Below the pieces are notes generated by a model. It saw only the letters and a list, made by a program, of their open reading frames with translations, made no database searches and was not told the origin of the DNA. This document shows positions 1 to 6,985 of a stretch of 9,011 bases of DNA, in pieces (within the stretch, counting starts at the first letter, position 1; every line of letters starts with the position of its first letter). The translations under genes were made by a program, and so were the position numbers. Location: NCBI GenBank assembly GCA_026709725.1, contig JAPOSK010000023.1, positions 7,742 through 16,752 on the forward strand, written 5' to 3'. This DNA comes from Paracoccaceae bacterium. GTDB taxonomy: Bacteria; Pseudomonadota; Alphaproteobacteria; Rhodobacterales; Rhodobacteraceae.

Positions 1-642
1 CCCGATCCAGCGAAACTCTATATCTCCGTGGACGCCGGATCATTAAAAATAAAACATTTCGGATATTTTGTCACCGAAAGCTCCGAGCATTTTTCCGAAT
101 ATGTTCCCTGGTTCATCAAGTCGTTCCGTCCGGAGCTGCTTGATCAGTTCCGGATCCCGCTGGATGAGTATCTGACCCGCTGTCGGGAACAGATTGCCGA
201 GTGGGAGCGCCAGTCAGATGATCTGGGCAGCATGGCGGACATTGAGATCACGCCCACGCATGAATACGCATCCGATATCATTCATTCAATCTGGACCGGT
301 GAGCAGTCAACCGTCTGGGGCAATGTACCGAACCGGGGCCTGATGCCGGCACTCCCCGAAGGATGCTGTGTGGAGGTTCCCGTCCACATCCGCGGCGATG
401 GAATCCATCCACAGCCCGTCAACGACCTTCCGCCCCAGCTGACGGCTCTCATGCGAACGAACATCAACGTTCAGGAGCTCACGGTCCGGGCACTGATGGA
501 AGAATCGCGGGAGCATGTCTATCACGCAGCCATGCTGGACCCCCGCACGGCCGCTGAACTTGATCTCCGCACCATCCGGTCCATGGTGGATGCACTGATC
601 ACTGCTCATGGCACCTGGCTGCCCGCCTGGCTGCACTCCTGA
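1..642 (+). CDS. melA: Alpha-galactosidase, glycoside hydrolase family 4 (MelA type), C-terminal part
   Basis: The reading frame is open from base 1, so the gene starts outside the window. The GTG at 28 is an internal valine. What remains is 213 residues, about half of the roughly 450 usual for GH4. The fragment carries hallmarks of E. coli MelA as I recall them: HFGYFVTESSEHFSEY (fragment residues 19-34), an IWTGE segment (97-101), EGCCVEVP (120-127), TNINVQ, and a C-terminus with VYHAAMLDP and a WLPAWLH ending. Family knowledge: GH4 enzymes are cytoplasmic and use NAD+ and a divalent metal in a redox-elimination mechanism to hydrolyse melibiose-type alpha-galactosides. The NAD-binding N-terminus and the Cys/His metal-binding region are missing here and cannot be checked. 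The GH2 gene follows 9 bases downstream on the same strand, so the two are probably co-transcribed. The family call is secure; the exact substrate is inferred. Confidence 0.93.
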   Translation, partial: PDPAKLYISVDAGSLKIKHFGYFVTESSEHFSEYVPWFIKSFRPELLDQFRIPLDEYLTRCREQIAEWERQSDDLGSMADIEITPTHEYASDIIHSIWTGEQSTVWGNVPNRGLMPALPEGCCVEVPVHIRGDGIHPQPVNDLPPQLTALMRTNINVQELTVRALMEESREHVYHAAMLDPRTAAELDLRTIRSMVDALITAHGTWLPAWLHS

Positions 643-651
643 AGATCGGGC

Positions 652-2910
652 GTGATGATGCGGACAGTCGAGGCATTCAATTCGGATTGGCACTTTCATG
701 CAGAGTTCCATCCGGATTGTGTCGGGACATTCAGACCGGGCAAGCGGGTCCGTCTGCCACACAATGCGATTGATGTTCCGCTTGACTCATTTGACGAAAC
801 CGTCTGGCATCGGCCGTTCTGTTACCAGAAGGAGCTGGCCTGGCGGCCGGCGTTTCTTGATCGGAGCATTGCCCTGCGCTTCGATGGGATGATGGCTGAT
901 GGACATGTCTACATCAACGGAACATTGGCCGGCACCCATCGCGACGGCTACACACCATTGGAGACCAGCATAACGCCATATCTGCAGCCGGGGGTGAATC
1001 TGATCAGCGTCATTGTTGACGGTGCCCAGAATCCGGAGATCCCGCCATTTGGCGGCCAGATTGACTACCTGACCTATGCCGGGCTGTATCGGGATGTGTG
1101 GCTGATACAGCGCAACAGTCTCTTGATTGACACGATCAGGGTGGATGCGGAGTCCCTGTTGCAGCGGGAGCGGACATTGCGGGTTCGATGCCGGCTTCGG
1201 GGGGCGGATGGTCCGGTCGGGCTTCGGGTCCGGATCGAAGACCATGACGGTCTGGCCGTGGCCGAGGCGGCAGGTATGGCCAGGGATGGTCTGGCAGACA
1301 TCAGAATGCCCGGCCCGGAGGCACTGGAACTCTGGGATATCGACACCCCCGCACTGTATCGGGTCACCGTTTCACTGGATCATGGGCAATCTGATGATGC
1401 GATCAGCGTCATGACGGGATTCCGGCAGGCGGAATTCCGGCCGGACGGGTTCTTTCTGAACGGGCGGAAGGTCAAGATTCGCGGCCTGAACCGCCATCAG
1501 TCCTGGCCCTATGTCGGCTATGCCATGGGGCGGCGGGCGCAGGAGAGGGACGCAGAGATTCTCAAATTTGATCTTGGATGCAATCTGGTCCGCACATCCC
1601 ATTATCCCCAGTCCCCCTGGTTCCTTGATCATTGCGACCGCATCGGCCTCATGGTTTTTCCGGAGGCCCCGGGTTGGCAGCATGTCGGTGGTCCTGTCTG
1701 GCAACAGCAGCATCTCAGGAACATCGAGGCGATGATCCGCCGCGACCGGCACCACCCATCCATCATGATGTGGGGGGTCAGGGTGAATGAATCCGCCGAT
1801 TGCAATGATCTTTATGCCAGGGCGAATGCGTGCGCCCGGACCCTTGATCCCTCACGTCAGACGGCCGGTGTCCGCAATCTGACCGAAAGCTGCTTGCTGG
1901 AGGATGTCTACACCATGAATGATTTCATCATGGGACAGGAGATGGCCCCGGGTGCAAACCGCCCGCGGACGCCATTGCGCTCACGCGAGGAGGTGACGGG
2001 CCTGGACAGACAGGTCCCGTATCTGGTCACCGAATTCAACGGCCATATGTATCCAACGCGGCGCGAGGATCATGAAGAACGTCAGATTGAACATGTCGTC
2101 CGTTATCTTGAGGTCCTGAATGCCAGCGCGGGGGCTTCGGATATCGCGGGCTGTATCGGCTGGTGCTTCGCTGATTACAACACGCACAGGGATTTAGGTG
2201 CAGGCGGGATCTGTCACCATGGCGTTCTCGACATGTTCCGTCTGCCGAAATTTGCCGCCCATGCGTATGCCAGCCAGCGATCACCAGCGGATCGGGCCGT
2301 TCTGGAGCCGGTCACGTACTGGGCCCGGGGTGAGCGCAGCATGGGCGGTGTTCTGCCACTGATTGTTCTCACGAATTGCGATGCGGTCCGCCTGCAGTAC
2401 GGATCCCGGCCTCCTGTGACCTGTGCGCCGGACCGGCAATCATACCCGCATTTGCAGTACCCGCCCGTTGTTTTCACGCACCGGGATTTTCCGGATGGCG
2501 AACTCGGAGGTTGGGGTGAACGGTGGCAGGATGTCACGCTGGATGGCCTTCTTGATGACAGAACGGCTCTCACCCGGACGCTGGTCTGCAACCCTGTGCT
2601 GAGCGGTTTGACTCTCGTGCCTGATCATTGGGAGATTCTGGCGTCAGAATCGGATGAAGTCCGGGTCGTGGTCACGGCCAGGGACCAGCTGGGCCATCAA
2701 TTGCACCATGCGAATCGTCCGGTCGGCATCTCGGTGCGGGGACCGGCCCATTGTCTCGGGCCGACCGAGACGGTGCTTCGGGGTGGTCGGACGGCGTTCT
2801 GGATCCGGTCGACCGGTGGTCGGGGTCCCGTGCATGTTGAGGCGACCGTGCCGGGAATGGCGAGGAGGGCAATCGCACTGGCATGCGTGGGCGGGGAAGT
2901 GCCTACTTGA
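652..2910 (+). CDS. Glycoside hydrolase family 2 enzyme, probable beta-galactosidase
   Basis: This is a 752-residue cytoplasmic glycosidase with no signal peptide. Domain order is an N-terminal jelly-roll sugar-binding domain (about 10-155, with a GQIDYLTYAGLYRDVWL segment), an immunoglobulin-like domain (about 155-260), a TIM barrel (about 265-540), and C-terminal beta-sandwich regions, the last (about 655-745) resembling a GH2 C-terminal domain. The expected catalytic glutamates are present: acid/base E380 in WGVRVNES and nucleophile E461 in YLVTEFNGH. The barrel end has the GWCFADYNTH and LPKFAAHAYASQ signatures of this GH2 clade. Beta-galactosidase is the best guess from the neighbouring alpha-galactosidase and SDR; beta-glucuronidase or another beta-glycosidase cannot be excluded. 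GTG 652, ATG 655 and ATG 658 are consecutive in-frame starts with only a weak GGG upstream, so the exact start is open by two codons. The 3' end overlaps the convergent permease gene by 8 bases. Confidence 0.9.
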   Translation: MMMRTVEAFNSDWHFHAEFHPDCVGTFRPGKRVRLPHNAIDVPLDSFDETVWHRPFCYQKELAWRPAFLDRSIALRFDGMMADGHVYINGTLAGTHRDGYTPLETSITPYLQPGVNLISVIVDGAQNPEIPPFGGQIDYLTYAGLYRDVWLIQRNSLLIDTIRVDAESLLQRERTLRVRCRLRGADGPVGLRVRIEDHDGLAVAEAAGMARDGLADIRMPGPEALELWDIDTPALYRVTVSLDHGQSDDAISVMTGFRQAEFRPDGFFLNGRKVKIRGLNRHQSWPYVGYAMGRRAQERDAEILKFDLGCNLVRTSHYPQSPWFLDHCDRIGLMVFPEAPGWQHVGGPVWQQQHLRNIEAMIRRDRHHPSIMMWGVRVNESADCNDLYARANACARTLDPSRQTAGVRNLTESCLLEDVYTMNDFIMGQEMAPGANRPRTPLRSREEVTGLDRQVPYLVTEFNGHMYPTRREDHEERQIEHVVRYLEVLNASAGASDIAGCIGWCFADYNTHRDLGAGGICHHGVLDMFRLPKFAAHAYASQRSPADRAVLEPVTYWARGERSMGGVLPLIVLTNCDAVRLQYGSRPPVTCAPDRQSYPHLQYPPVVFTHRDFPDGELGGWGERWQDVTLDGLLDDRTALTRTLVCNPVLSGLTLVPDHWEILASESDEVRVVVTARDQLGHQLHHANRPVGISVRGPAHCLGPTETVLRGGRTAFWIRSTGGRGPVHVEATVPGMARRAIALACVGGEVPT

Positions 2911-3751
2911 CGGCGCCGAGGGTCAGGCCGGCGATGAAATGCCGCTGCATCAGGAAGAACATCAGGACTGGCGGGAGCGCGGCGATAATCGATCCGGCAC
3001 TCATCAGATGGTACGCCGCCCGGTACTGGGCGTTGAAACTGGTGATTCCGGCGGTCACGGGCTGCGTCTCAACGCCCTGGGTCAGGACGACGGCCCAGAA
3101 GTAGTCGTTCCAGATGAAGGTAAAGATCAGAACCGCGAGTGCCGCAATCGCAGGCTTCATCAACGGCAACACGACGAACCAGAAAATCCTGAACTCGTTC
3201 ACGCCCTCAACCCGTGCCGCCTCAATCAGCTCGAAAGGGAGAGCCCTGATGAAATTGCGCATGAACAATGTGCAGAAACCTGTCTGGAAGGCGACATGGA
3301 ACAACACCAGTCCGGTAATGGTGTTGTAGAGGCCAAGCTGCAGGGTCAGATCACGAACCGGCACCATGAGGATCTGGAAAGGCACAAAATTTCCAGCGAC
3401 AAACATGAAAAATATCAAAATATTGGCACGAAAGCGATAGATCCCGAGAGCAAAGCCCGTCATGCTGCTCAAGATCACTGCGCCAGCGACGGTGGGAAGC
3501 GTGATAAAGACCGAATTCAGCAGGTAGCGCGGCATGTCACTTTCGAAAAAGACCTTGCCGTAATTGGTGAATCCCTCGAAGGCCGATGGCCATCCCCAAT
3601 AATTGCCGGTGGTGAAGTCAGCGGCCGGCTTGATCGAAAAAATGGCGACGGCAATCAGCGGGAGAAGCCACATGATCAGGGCCGCCGGAAGCAGCATCCG
3701 GTAGGTCAGCTGCCAAGCGCGCGATGTCCGTTCGATCGGCGTCGGGAACAT
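2903..3751 (-). CDS. CUT1-family sugar ABC transporter permease (MalG-like)
   Basis: This is a 282-residue inner-membrane protein, the second transmembrane subunit of the importer. It has a first membrane helix at about 20-40 and several further hydrophobic segments. The cytoplasmic EAA loop, which docks onto the ATPase, is at about 175-200 and reads ELIEAARVEGVNEF with the conserved LP-x-x-KP at its end. The C-terminus RHFIAGLTLGAVK is typical of MalG-type CUT1 permeases. An in-frame ATG at 3844 would add 31 residues, but they would lie inside the upstream permease gene. The ATG at 3751 is one base after that gene's TGA and has an AAGGGG ribosome binding site (3765-3760) about 8 bases upstream, so it is preferred. 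It is the last gene of the operon, and its stop codon lies within the 3' end of the convergent GH2 gene. The substrate is inferred from context only. Confidence 0.93.
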   Translation of the reverse strand: MFPTPIERTSRAWQLTYRMLLPAALIMWLLPLIAVAIFSIKPAADFTTGNYWGWPSAFEGFTNYGKVFFESDMPRYLLNSVFITLPTVAGAVILSSMTGFALGIYRFRANILIFFMFVAGNFVPFQILMVPVRDLTLQLGLYNTITGLVLFHVAFQTGFCTLFMRNFIRALPFELIEAARVEGVNEFRIFWFVVLPLMKPAIAALAVLIFTFIWNDYFWAVVLTQGVETQPVTAGITSFNAQYRAAYHLMSAGSIIAALPPVLMFFLMQRHFIAGLTLGAVK

Positions 3752-3752
3752 T

Positions 3753-4685
3753 TCAGTAACCCCTTTCCTCGCGATACATCGACCACAGGAAATAGGCGAT
3801 GAACACCACCATGATCGCAAACAGCGTGACAGCAATCGCCGCACCGTAACCCATGCGGAAACCGTATTCCGACAGGGCCACCTCGAACATGTAGAAGGCG
3901 AGAACGCGTGATGATCCGAAGGGGCCGCCCTGCGTCATGACTGCAATGAAGTCAAAGGATCTGAGCGCACCGATGATCGTCACCACGAAAGCGATAAAGG
4001 TCGCGGGTCTGAGTTGTGGCACGATCACATACCACAGCATCCTCACACCTTTTGCGCCATCCAGCCGACCGGCTTCGATTTGCTCCGGATCAACCGCATT
4101 GAGCCCGGTGAGATAAAGGATCATGCAATAGGCGGTCTGTGGCCAGAGTCCCGCCAGGACAATCCCGTAAGTGACAAGATTCTCATCTCCCAGAACATTG
4201 ACCGGACCGAGGCCGAAAACACCGAGAAGCGAGTTCAGGAGGCCGAAGGTCGGGTCGTAGAACCAGGTAAAGACGAGTCCAACGACAACCTGGCTGATGA
4301 CAAACGGGAAGAAGAACAGGGATTTGTAGAGACGGATACCCGCCACAGTCTGGTTCAGGAACAGAGCAATCAACAATCCTGCCGGAATCGCCAGCAGATA
4401 CAAAACCAGCCAGAGCACATTGTTCTTCAGCGAAACAAAGAACGCATCGCGGTCGACGAATTCCCAGTAGAGATATTCGTAGTTCCGGAATCCGACGTAT
4501 TTCCTGGGCCCCAGCCCATCCCATTCATAGAGTGAGACATTGAACGATTGGAAAATGGGAAAAATCACATAGAACAGGAAGAACAGGACGACGGGTGTCA
4601 AAAAAAGCCACGGCGCAAGGGCGATCTGGTTGCGCCGCAGCCATGAGCTCTGCCTGCCAATCAGCGGCATGTCGGTTCGGGACAT
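3753..4685 (-). CDS. CUT1-family sugar ABC transporter permease (MalF-like)
   Basis: This 310-residue inner-membrane permease subunit pairs with the MalG-like protein encoded just downstream. It has a short basic cytoplasmic N-terminus (about 1-22), a first helix at about 23-48, a periplasmic segment carrying GFRNYEYL, and about five further helices. The EAA loop is at about 204-227 (EAGRLDGAKGV, then IVPQLRP). A TQGGP motif follows at 251-255, as in MalF/UgpA-type permeases. Its length of about 300 is normal for CUT1 subunits without the large MalF periplasmic insert. A GAGAGGG purine tract lies upstream of the ATG at 4685; an alternative start five codons in is possible. The gene lies 70 bases after the binding-protein gene, across a strong hairpin, and ends one base before the next permease start. 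Confidence 0.93.
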   Translation of the reverse strand: MSRTDMPLIGRQSSWLRRNQIALAPWLFLTPVVLFFLFYVIFPIFQSFNVSLYEWDGLGPRKYVGFRNYEYLYWEFVDRDAFFVSLKNNVLWLVLYLLAIPAGLLIALFLNQTVAGIRLYKSLFFFPFVISQVVVGLVFTWFYDPTFGLLNSLLGVFGLGPVNVLGDENLVTYGIVLAGLWPQTAYCMILYLTGLNAVDPEQIEAGRLDGAKGVRMLWYVIVPQLRPATFIAFVVTIIGALRSFDFIAVMTQGGPFGSSRVLAFYMFEVALSEYGFRMGYGAAIAVTLFAIMVVFIAYFLWSMYREERGY

Positions 4686-4716
4686 GGAACCCGGTTTTCC
4701 CTCTCGTCTTCAGCGG

Positions 4717-4743
4717 CCGGCAGGATCGAGACAATCCTGCCGG
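4717..4743 (-). promoter_or_regulatory. Intercistronic hairpin between binding-protein and permease genes
   Basis: A perfect 10-bp inverted repeat, CCGGCAGGAT (4717-4726) and ATCCTGCCGG (4734-4743), is separated by a 7-base loop. In the minus-strand mRNA it begins 12 bases after the binding-protein stop codon. No U-run follows it on that strand, so it does not look like a classical rho-independent terminator. In maltose-type operons, such structures after the binding-protein gene protect the upstream mRNA from 3' decay and help the binding protein outnumber the membrane subunits. That role is inferred here. Confidence 0.7.
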
Positions 4744-4755
4744 ACCCGTTCTGCG

Positions 4756-6021
4756 TTAATTGTAGATCCGTTGACGCGCCCGCTCGAGCCTGGAAAGGAT
4801 ACGGTCAAGATCGTCGGGTTTGACCATGAACTCCTGGAAACCCTCCATTGAGACCTTGGCCATCTCGGCGGGTGCATCCCGGTCCCAGAACTGGGCCACG
4901 CCGCCGGGTGAATTCGTCGACAGCATGGCAAAGCCTTCCCTGAGGAACTTGTCATCGTCGACCGAAGATTTGGCGTTGACCGGCAACTGCCCAAGATTGC
5001 TGCCATTGTTGATCTCGGTCTGCTCATCTTCCGAGACCACGAATTTCAGGAACGCACGGGCCGCTTCCTTGTTCTCGGCATTCGCTGGAATGTGAAAGGT
5101 ATCGGTCGGTGCATCCTCCGCCAGCAATACAGCCGAATTGATGACCGGAAACTGATAGAAGTCGATCTGGTCGTCGGTCAGCCCGGCATCGCGCAGCGGG
5201 GCGACGGCGAAGTTGCCCATCAGGTAATGAACGGCTTCGCCGTTGACGATGAAGGGCAGTGCCTCCTGCCAGCTGTACGTCTGGTGATTGTCGATAAACG
5301 CACCCATGTCGATCAGCTGACGCCAGTTGGCGAATGTCTGCCTGACTCGATCATCTTCCCAGCTGACGTCACCCGCAGCCAGAGACATATGGAAGTCAAA
5401 GCCATTGGTGCGCATGTTCAGATAGTCGAACCAACCGCCGGCAGTCCACAGGAATTTGGTCCCGATGGTGAAGCATTTGCGTCCGGAATCGAGAATGGCC
5501 TGGCAATTGGCGACGAACTGTTCCCAGTCAGCCGCTTCGCTGAGCCCCAACTCCTCATAGATGTCCTTGCGGTAATAGACGCCCCACTGGTAGTAGGTGT
5601 AGGGCACGCCCCACTGTTTGCCATCAATCGTGAGCGCACCTTTCGTCGATGCCAGATTGGCGGCGATTTCCGGATCTTGCCAGAGGTCCGAGACATCCTC
5701 GAACAGGCCCGCTTCCACATAGGGGCGCATCCGGTTTGCGGCATACCAGTTGGCGACATCCGGTGGATTGGCAGACAGGAAATTGCGGATCTGTGTCTTG
5801 TATTCTTCGCGGTCGATCACCGTGACATCGATTTCAAGATCAGGGTGCATCTCCTGGAATCGCCCGATCATCGCTTCCATCGTCGCCCGCGGTGCCGGGT
5901 TGGAGGTGTCAAGAAATATCTTCAGATTCCCGGTCAGAGAGTGACCATCGCCGAAGGTGCCGCCGGATGTGAAGGCGACTGTTGCAAGCGCCGCAAGCGC
6001 CGCTTTGAGGGTGGAGCGCAT
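4756..6021 (-). CDS. Periplasmic sugar-binding protein of a CUT1 ABC transporter
   Basis: This is a 421-residue extracellular solute-binding protein of the maltose-binding type (SBP family 1). The N-terminus (MRSTLKAALAALATVAFTSG) is a signal peptide with basic residues and a hydrophobic core at about 7-17. Cleavage probably falls around residues 20-27. There is no lipobox cysteine, so the mature protein should be soluble in the periplasm. Typical features include the early strand LKIFLDTSN, an NPPDVANWYAANRM segment (85-98), GKQWGVPYTYYQWGVYYRKDIYEEL (134-158), and FPVINSA. The aromatic-rich YTYYQWGVYY stretch could contribute to sugar stacking (inference). The frame extends upstream to an ATG at 6090, but that would put 23 extra residues before the signal peptide. 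The ATG at 6021 has a near-perfect AAGGAGG ribosome binding site 8 bases upstream and is the real start. This is the first gene of the importer operon, directly downstream of the palindromic operator candidate. Confidence 0.95.
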   Translation of the reverse strand: MRSTLKAALAALATVAFTSGGTFGDGHSLTGNLKIFLDTSNPAPRATMEAMIGRFQEMHPDLEIDVTVIDREEYKTQIRNFLSANPPDVANWYAANRMRPYVEAGLFEDVSDLWQDPEIAANLASTKGALTIDGKQWGVPYTYYQWGVYYRKDIYEELGLSEAADWEQFVANCQAILDSGRKCFTIGTKFLWTAGGWFDYLNMRTNGFDFHMSLAAGDVSWEDDRVRQTFANWRQLIDMGAFIDNHQTYSWQEALPFIVNGEAVHYLMGNFAVAPLRDAGLTDDQIDFYQFPVINSAVLLAEDAPTDTFHIPANAENKEAARAFLKFVVSEDEQTEINNGSNLGQLPVNAKSSVDDDKFLREGFAMLSTNSPGGVAQFWDRDAPAEMAKVSMEGFQEFMVKPDDLDRILSRLERARQRIYN

Positions 6022-6029
6022 TATCTCTT

Positions 6030-6036
6030 CCTCCTT
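6030..6036 (-). promoter_or_regulatory. Strong ribosome binding site of the binding-protein gene
   Basis: On the minus strand AAGGAGG lies 8 bases before the ATG at 6021. It fixes that start in preference to the in-frame ATG at 6090. Its strength fits the high expression expected of a periplasmic binding protein, in contrast to the weak or absent site before the divergent regulator. Confidence 0.9.
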
Positions 6037-6057
6037 GGATTGAATGCTGAAAAGTCC

Positions 6058-6086
6058 CAATATGTGGAAATGGATTCCACATATTG
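6058..6086. promoter_or_regulatory. Palindromic operator candidate for the IclR-family regulator
   Basis: Perfect 12-bp arms, CAATATGTGGAA (6058-6069) and TTCCACATATTG (6075-6086), flank a 5-base centre. The core at 6065-6079, TGGAAATGGATTCCA, agrees at 12 of 14 specified positions with the E. coli IclR operator consensus as I recall it (TGGAAATNATTTCCA). It lies in the 100-base gap between the divergent binding-protein and IclR genes, where an IclR-family dimer or tetramer would be expected to bind. It overlaps the first bases of the plus-strand TTGACA and lies at or just downstream of the predicted start site of the minus-strand promoter, so binding could affect both operons. Binding by this particular protein is inferred. 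Confidence 0.8.
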
Positions 6087-6112
6087 ACAATCCTTACCGC
6101 ATCTGATATCGC
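6084..6112 (+). promoter_or_regulatory. Possible promoter of the iclR-ATPase-SDR operon
   Basis: A perfect -35 hexamer TTGACA (6084-6089) is followed after 17 bases by a poor -10 match, TATCGC (6107-6112). GATATC (6105-6110) is an alternative. Transcription would start near 6118-6120, almost at the ATG at 6122. The -35 shares three bases with the palindrome, so regulator binding would be expected to cause autoregulation. The weak -10 makes this tentative. Confidence 0.35.
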
Positions 6113-6119
6113 CTGTCAA
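6091..6119 (-). promoter_or_regulatory. Possible promoter of the importer operon
   Basis: On the minus strand a perfect TTGACA (6119-6114) is followed after 17 bases by TAAGGA (6096-6091), a weak -10. Transcription would begin near 6084, inside the palindrome, so a bound repressor there would block initiation or early elongation. The leader before the ATG at 6021 would be about 60 bases. This promoter occupies nearly the same bases as the plus-strand candidate, facing the other way. The -35 is convincing but the -10 is not. Confidence 0.35.
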
Positions 6120-6121
6120 TC

Positions 6122-6985
6122 ATGAGTTTGATGCAAAAAATCCCGTCCCAGAGTGGCAACCCGGCCGTGAACGGATCACGATCCCTGGGCGGCACTGTGG
6201 GCAAGGCGCTTGACCTGCTTGCCCTGGCCGCAGAATTCCGGCGGCCTGTTCGTTTTTCTGAACTCTGTGCACGCAGCACATATCCCAAGGCCACCGTCCA
6301 CCGTCTTCTGCAGACCCTGACCAATCAGCGGATGCTGACCTTCAATTCCGACGACCATACCTATTCCCTCGGTTTGCGCCTTGTCCGCCTTGCCCATGCT
6401 GCCTGGGAACAGGCATCGCTTGCCCCTGTGGCGCGACCCTTTATCGATGACCTGTCAAACAGTATCGGAAAGACAGTTCATCTGGCTCAGCTCGACAGCG
6501 GTCATGTGCTGTATGTCGATAAACGCAATGCTGCCGATCCTGTCGAGATGTTTAGTGAATCCGGGCGTATCGGACCGGCCTATTGCACCGGTGTCGGCAA
6601 AGCGATGCTCGCCCATCTCAGCGATTCTGAACTTGATGAAGCCTTGAAGGAGCAATCGTTTCGGCGGTTTACAGGCAATACAATTGTCGATGAAGCGGCA
6701 CTGAGGTGTGAACTTGCCGGGATTCGGGGACGCGGCTACGCATGCGACGATGAAGAGCACGAACCGGGTATCCTTTGCATCGCGGCACCGATCCTGAGCC
6801 CTGCGCATCGTGTACTCGGTGCGCTGTCGGTGACCGCAACCACCCGGATCAGCAGCCTTGAGGAACTTGCGAAATTGATGCCATTGGTGAAGCGCACCGC
6901 AGTTCTGATTGCCGAAGAGGCGGTGAGTTGGCAGTATCCGGAACAAGCATCAACAGCAGAGAGAGCTGGAGTGAACGAGATATGA
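6122..6985 (+). CDS. IclR-family transcriptional regulator
   Basis: This 287-residue protein is about 20-30 residues longer than typical IclR proteins, mainly through a poorly conserved N-terminal tail (1-23) and C-terminal tail (271-287). A winged helix-turn-helix spans about 25-85 ([13 protein letters not shown], then the recognition helix [12 protein letters not shown], then the wing with DHTYSLG). The IclR effector-binding domain spans about 95-265, with the family motifs [15 protein letters not shown] (151-165) and [20 protein letters not shown] (205-224). Such proteins bind a small pathway metabolite and repress or activate adjacent catabolic genes. The divergent palindrome at 6058-6086 is its likely operator and the importer operon its likely target. 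ATG 6122 has no recognisable ribosome binding site; ATG 6131 (residue 4) is the alternative. The TGA overlaps the ATPase start as ATGA, so translation is probably coupled. The effector is unknown; galactose, a galactoside or a galactonate derivative would fit. Confidence 0.93.
   Translation: MSLMQKIPSQSGNPAVNGSRSLGGTVGKALDLLALAAEFRRPVRFSELCARSTYPKATVHRLLQTLTNQRMLTFNSDDHTYSLGLRLVRLAHAAWEQASLAPVARPFIDDLSNSIGKTVHLAQLDSGHVLYVDKRNAADPVEMFSESGRIGPAYCTGVGKAMLAHLSDSELDEALKEQSFRRFTGNTIVDEAALRCELAGIRGRGYACDDEEHEPGILCIAAPILSPAHRVLGALSVTATTRISSLEELAKLMPLVKRTAVLIAEEAVSWQYPEQASTAERAGVNEI

Noticed and set aside
369..388. TGTGGA and TCCACA half-sites with an 8-base spacer, resembling the arms of the IclR operator candidate.
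   Set aside because: The site is inside the melA coding sequence, the arms are only 6 bases, the spacer differs from the intergenic palindrome (5 bases between 12-base arms), and the codons encode conserved MelA residues. Probably chance.
2654..3802. A 382-codon open frame on the plus strand running from the GH2 3' end across the antisense of the MalG-like permease.
   Set aside because: It is antisense to a well-supported permease and out of frame with GH2. Its translation is highly charged, lacks any recognisable domain, and has no ribosome binding site. It is a shadow of high-GC codon usage.
3752..3844. An N-terminal extension of the MalG-like permease to the ATG at 3844.
   Set aside because: The extension overlaps the C-terminal coding region of the upstream permease out of frame, has no homology-like character, and the ATG at 3751 has a good ribosome binding site.
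4717..4743. The inverted repeat considered as a rho-independent terminator.
   Set aside because: No T-run follows the stem on either strand, and the permease genes downstream belong to the same operon. It was kept as a regulatory hairpin instead.
5092..6087. A 331-codon open frame on the plus strand opposite the binding-protein gene.
   Set aside because: It is a complete shadow of a clear solute-binding protein with signal peptide and strong ribosome binding site. The translation resembles no known family and would run through the operator region.
6022..6090. A longer binding-protein start at the ATG at 6090.
   Set aside because: It would place 23 residues, translated through the operator and the ribosome binding site, ahead of an otherwise normal signal peptide.
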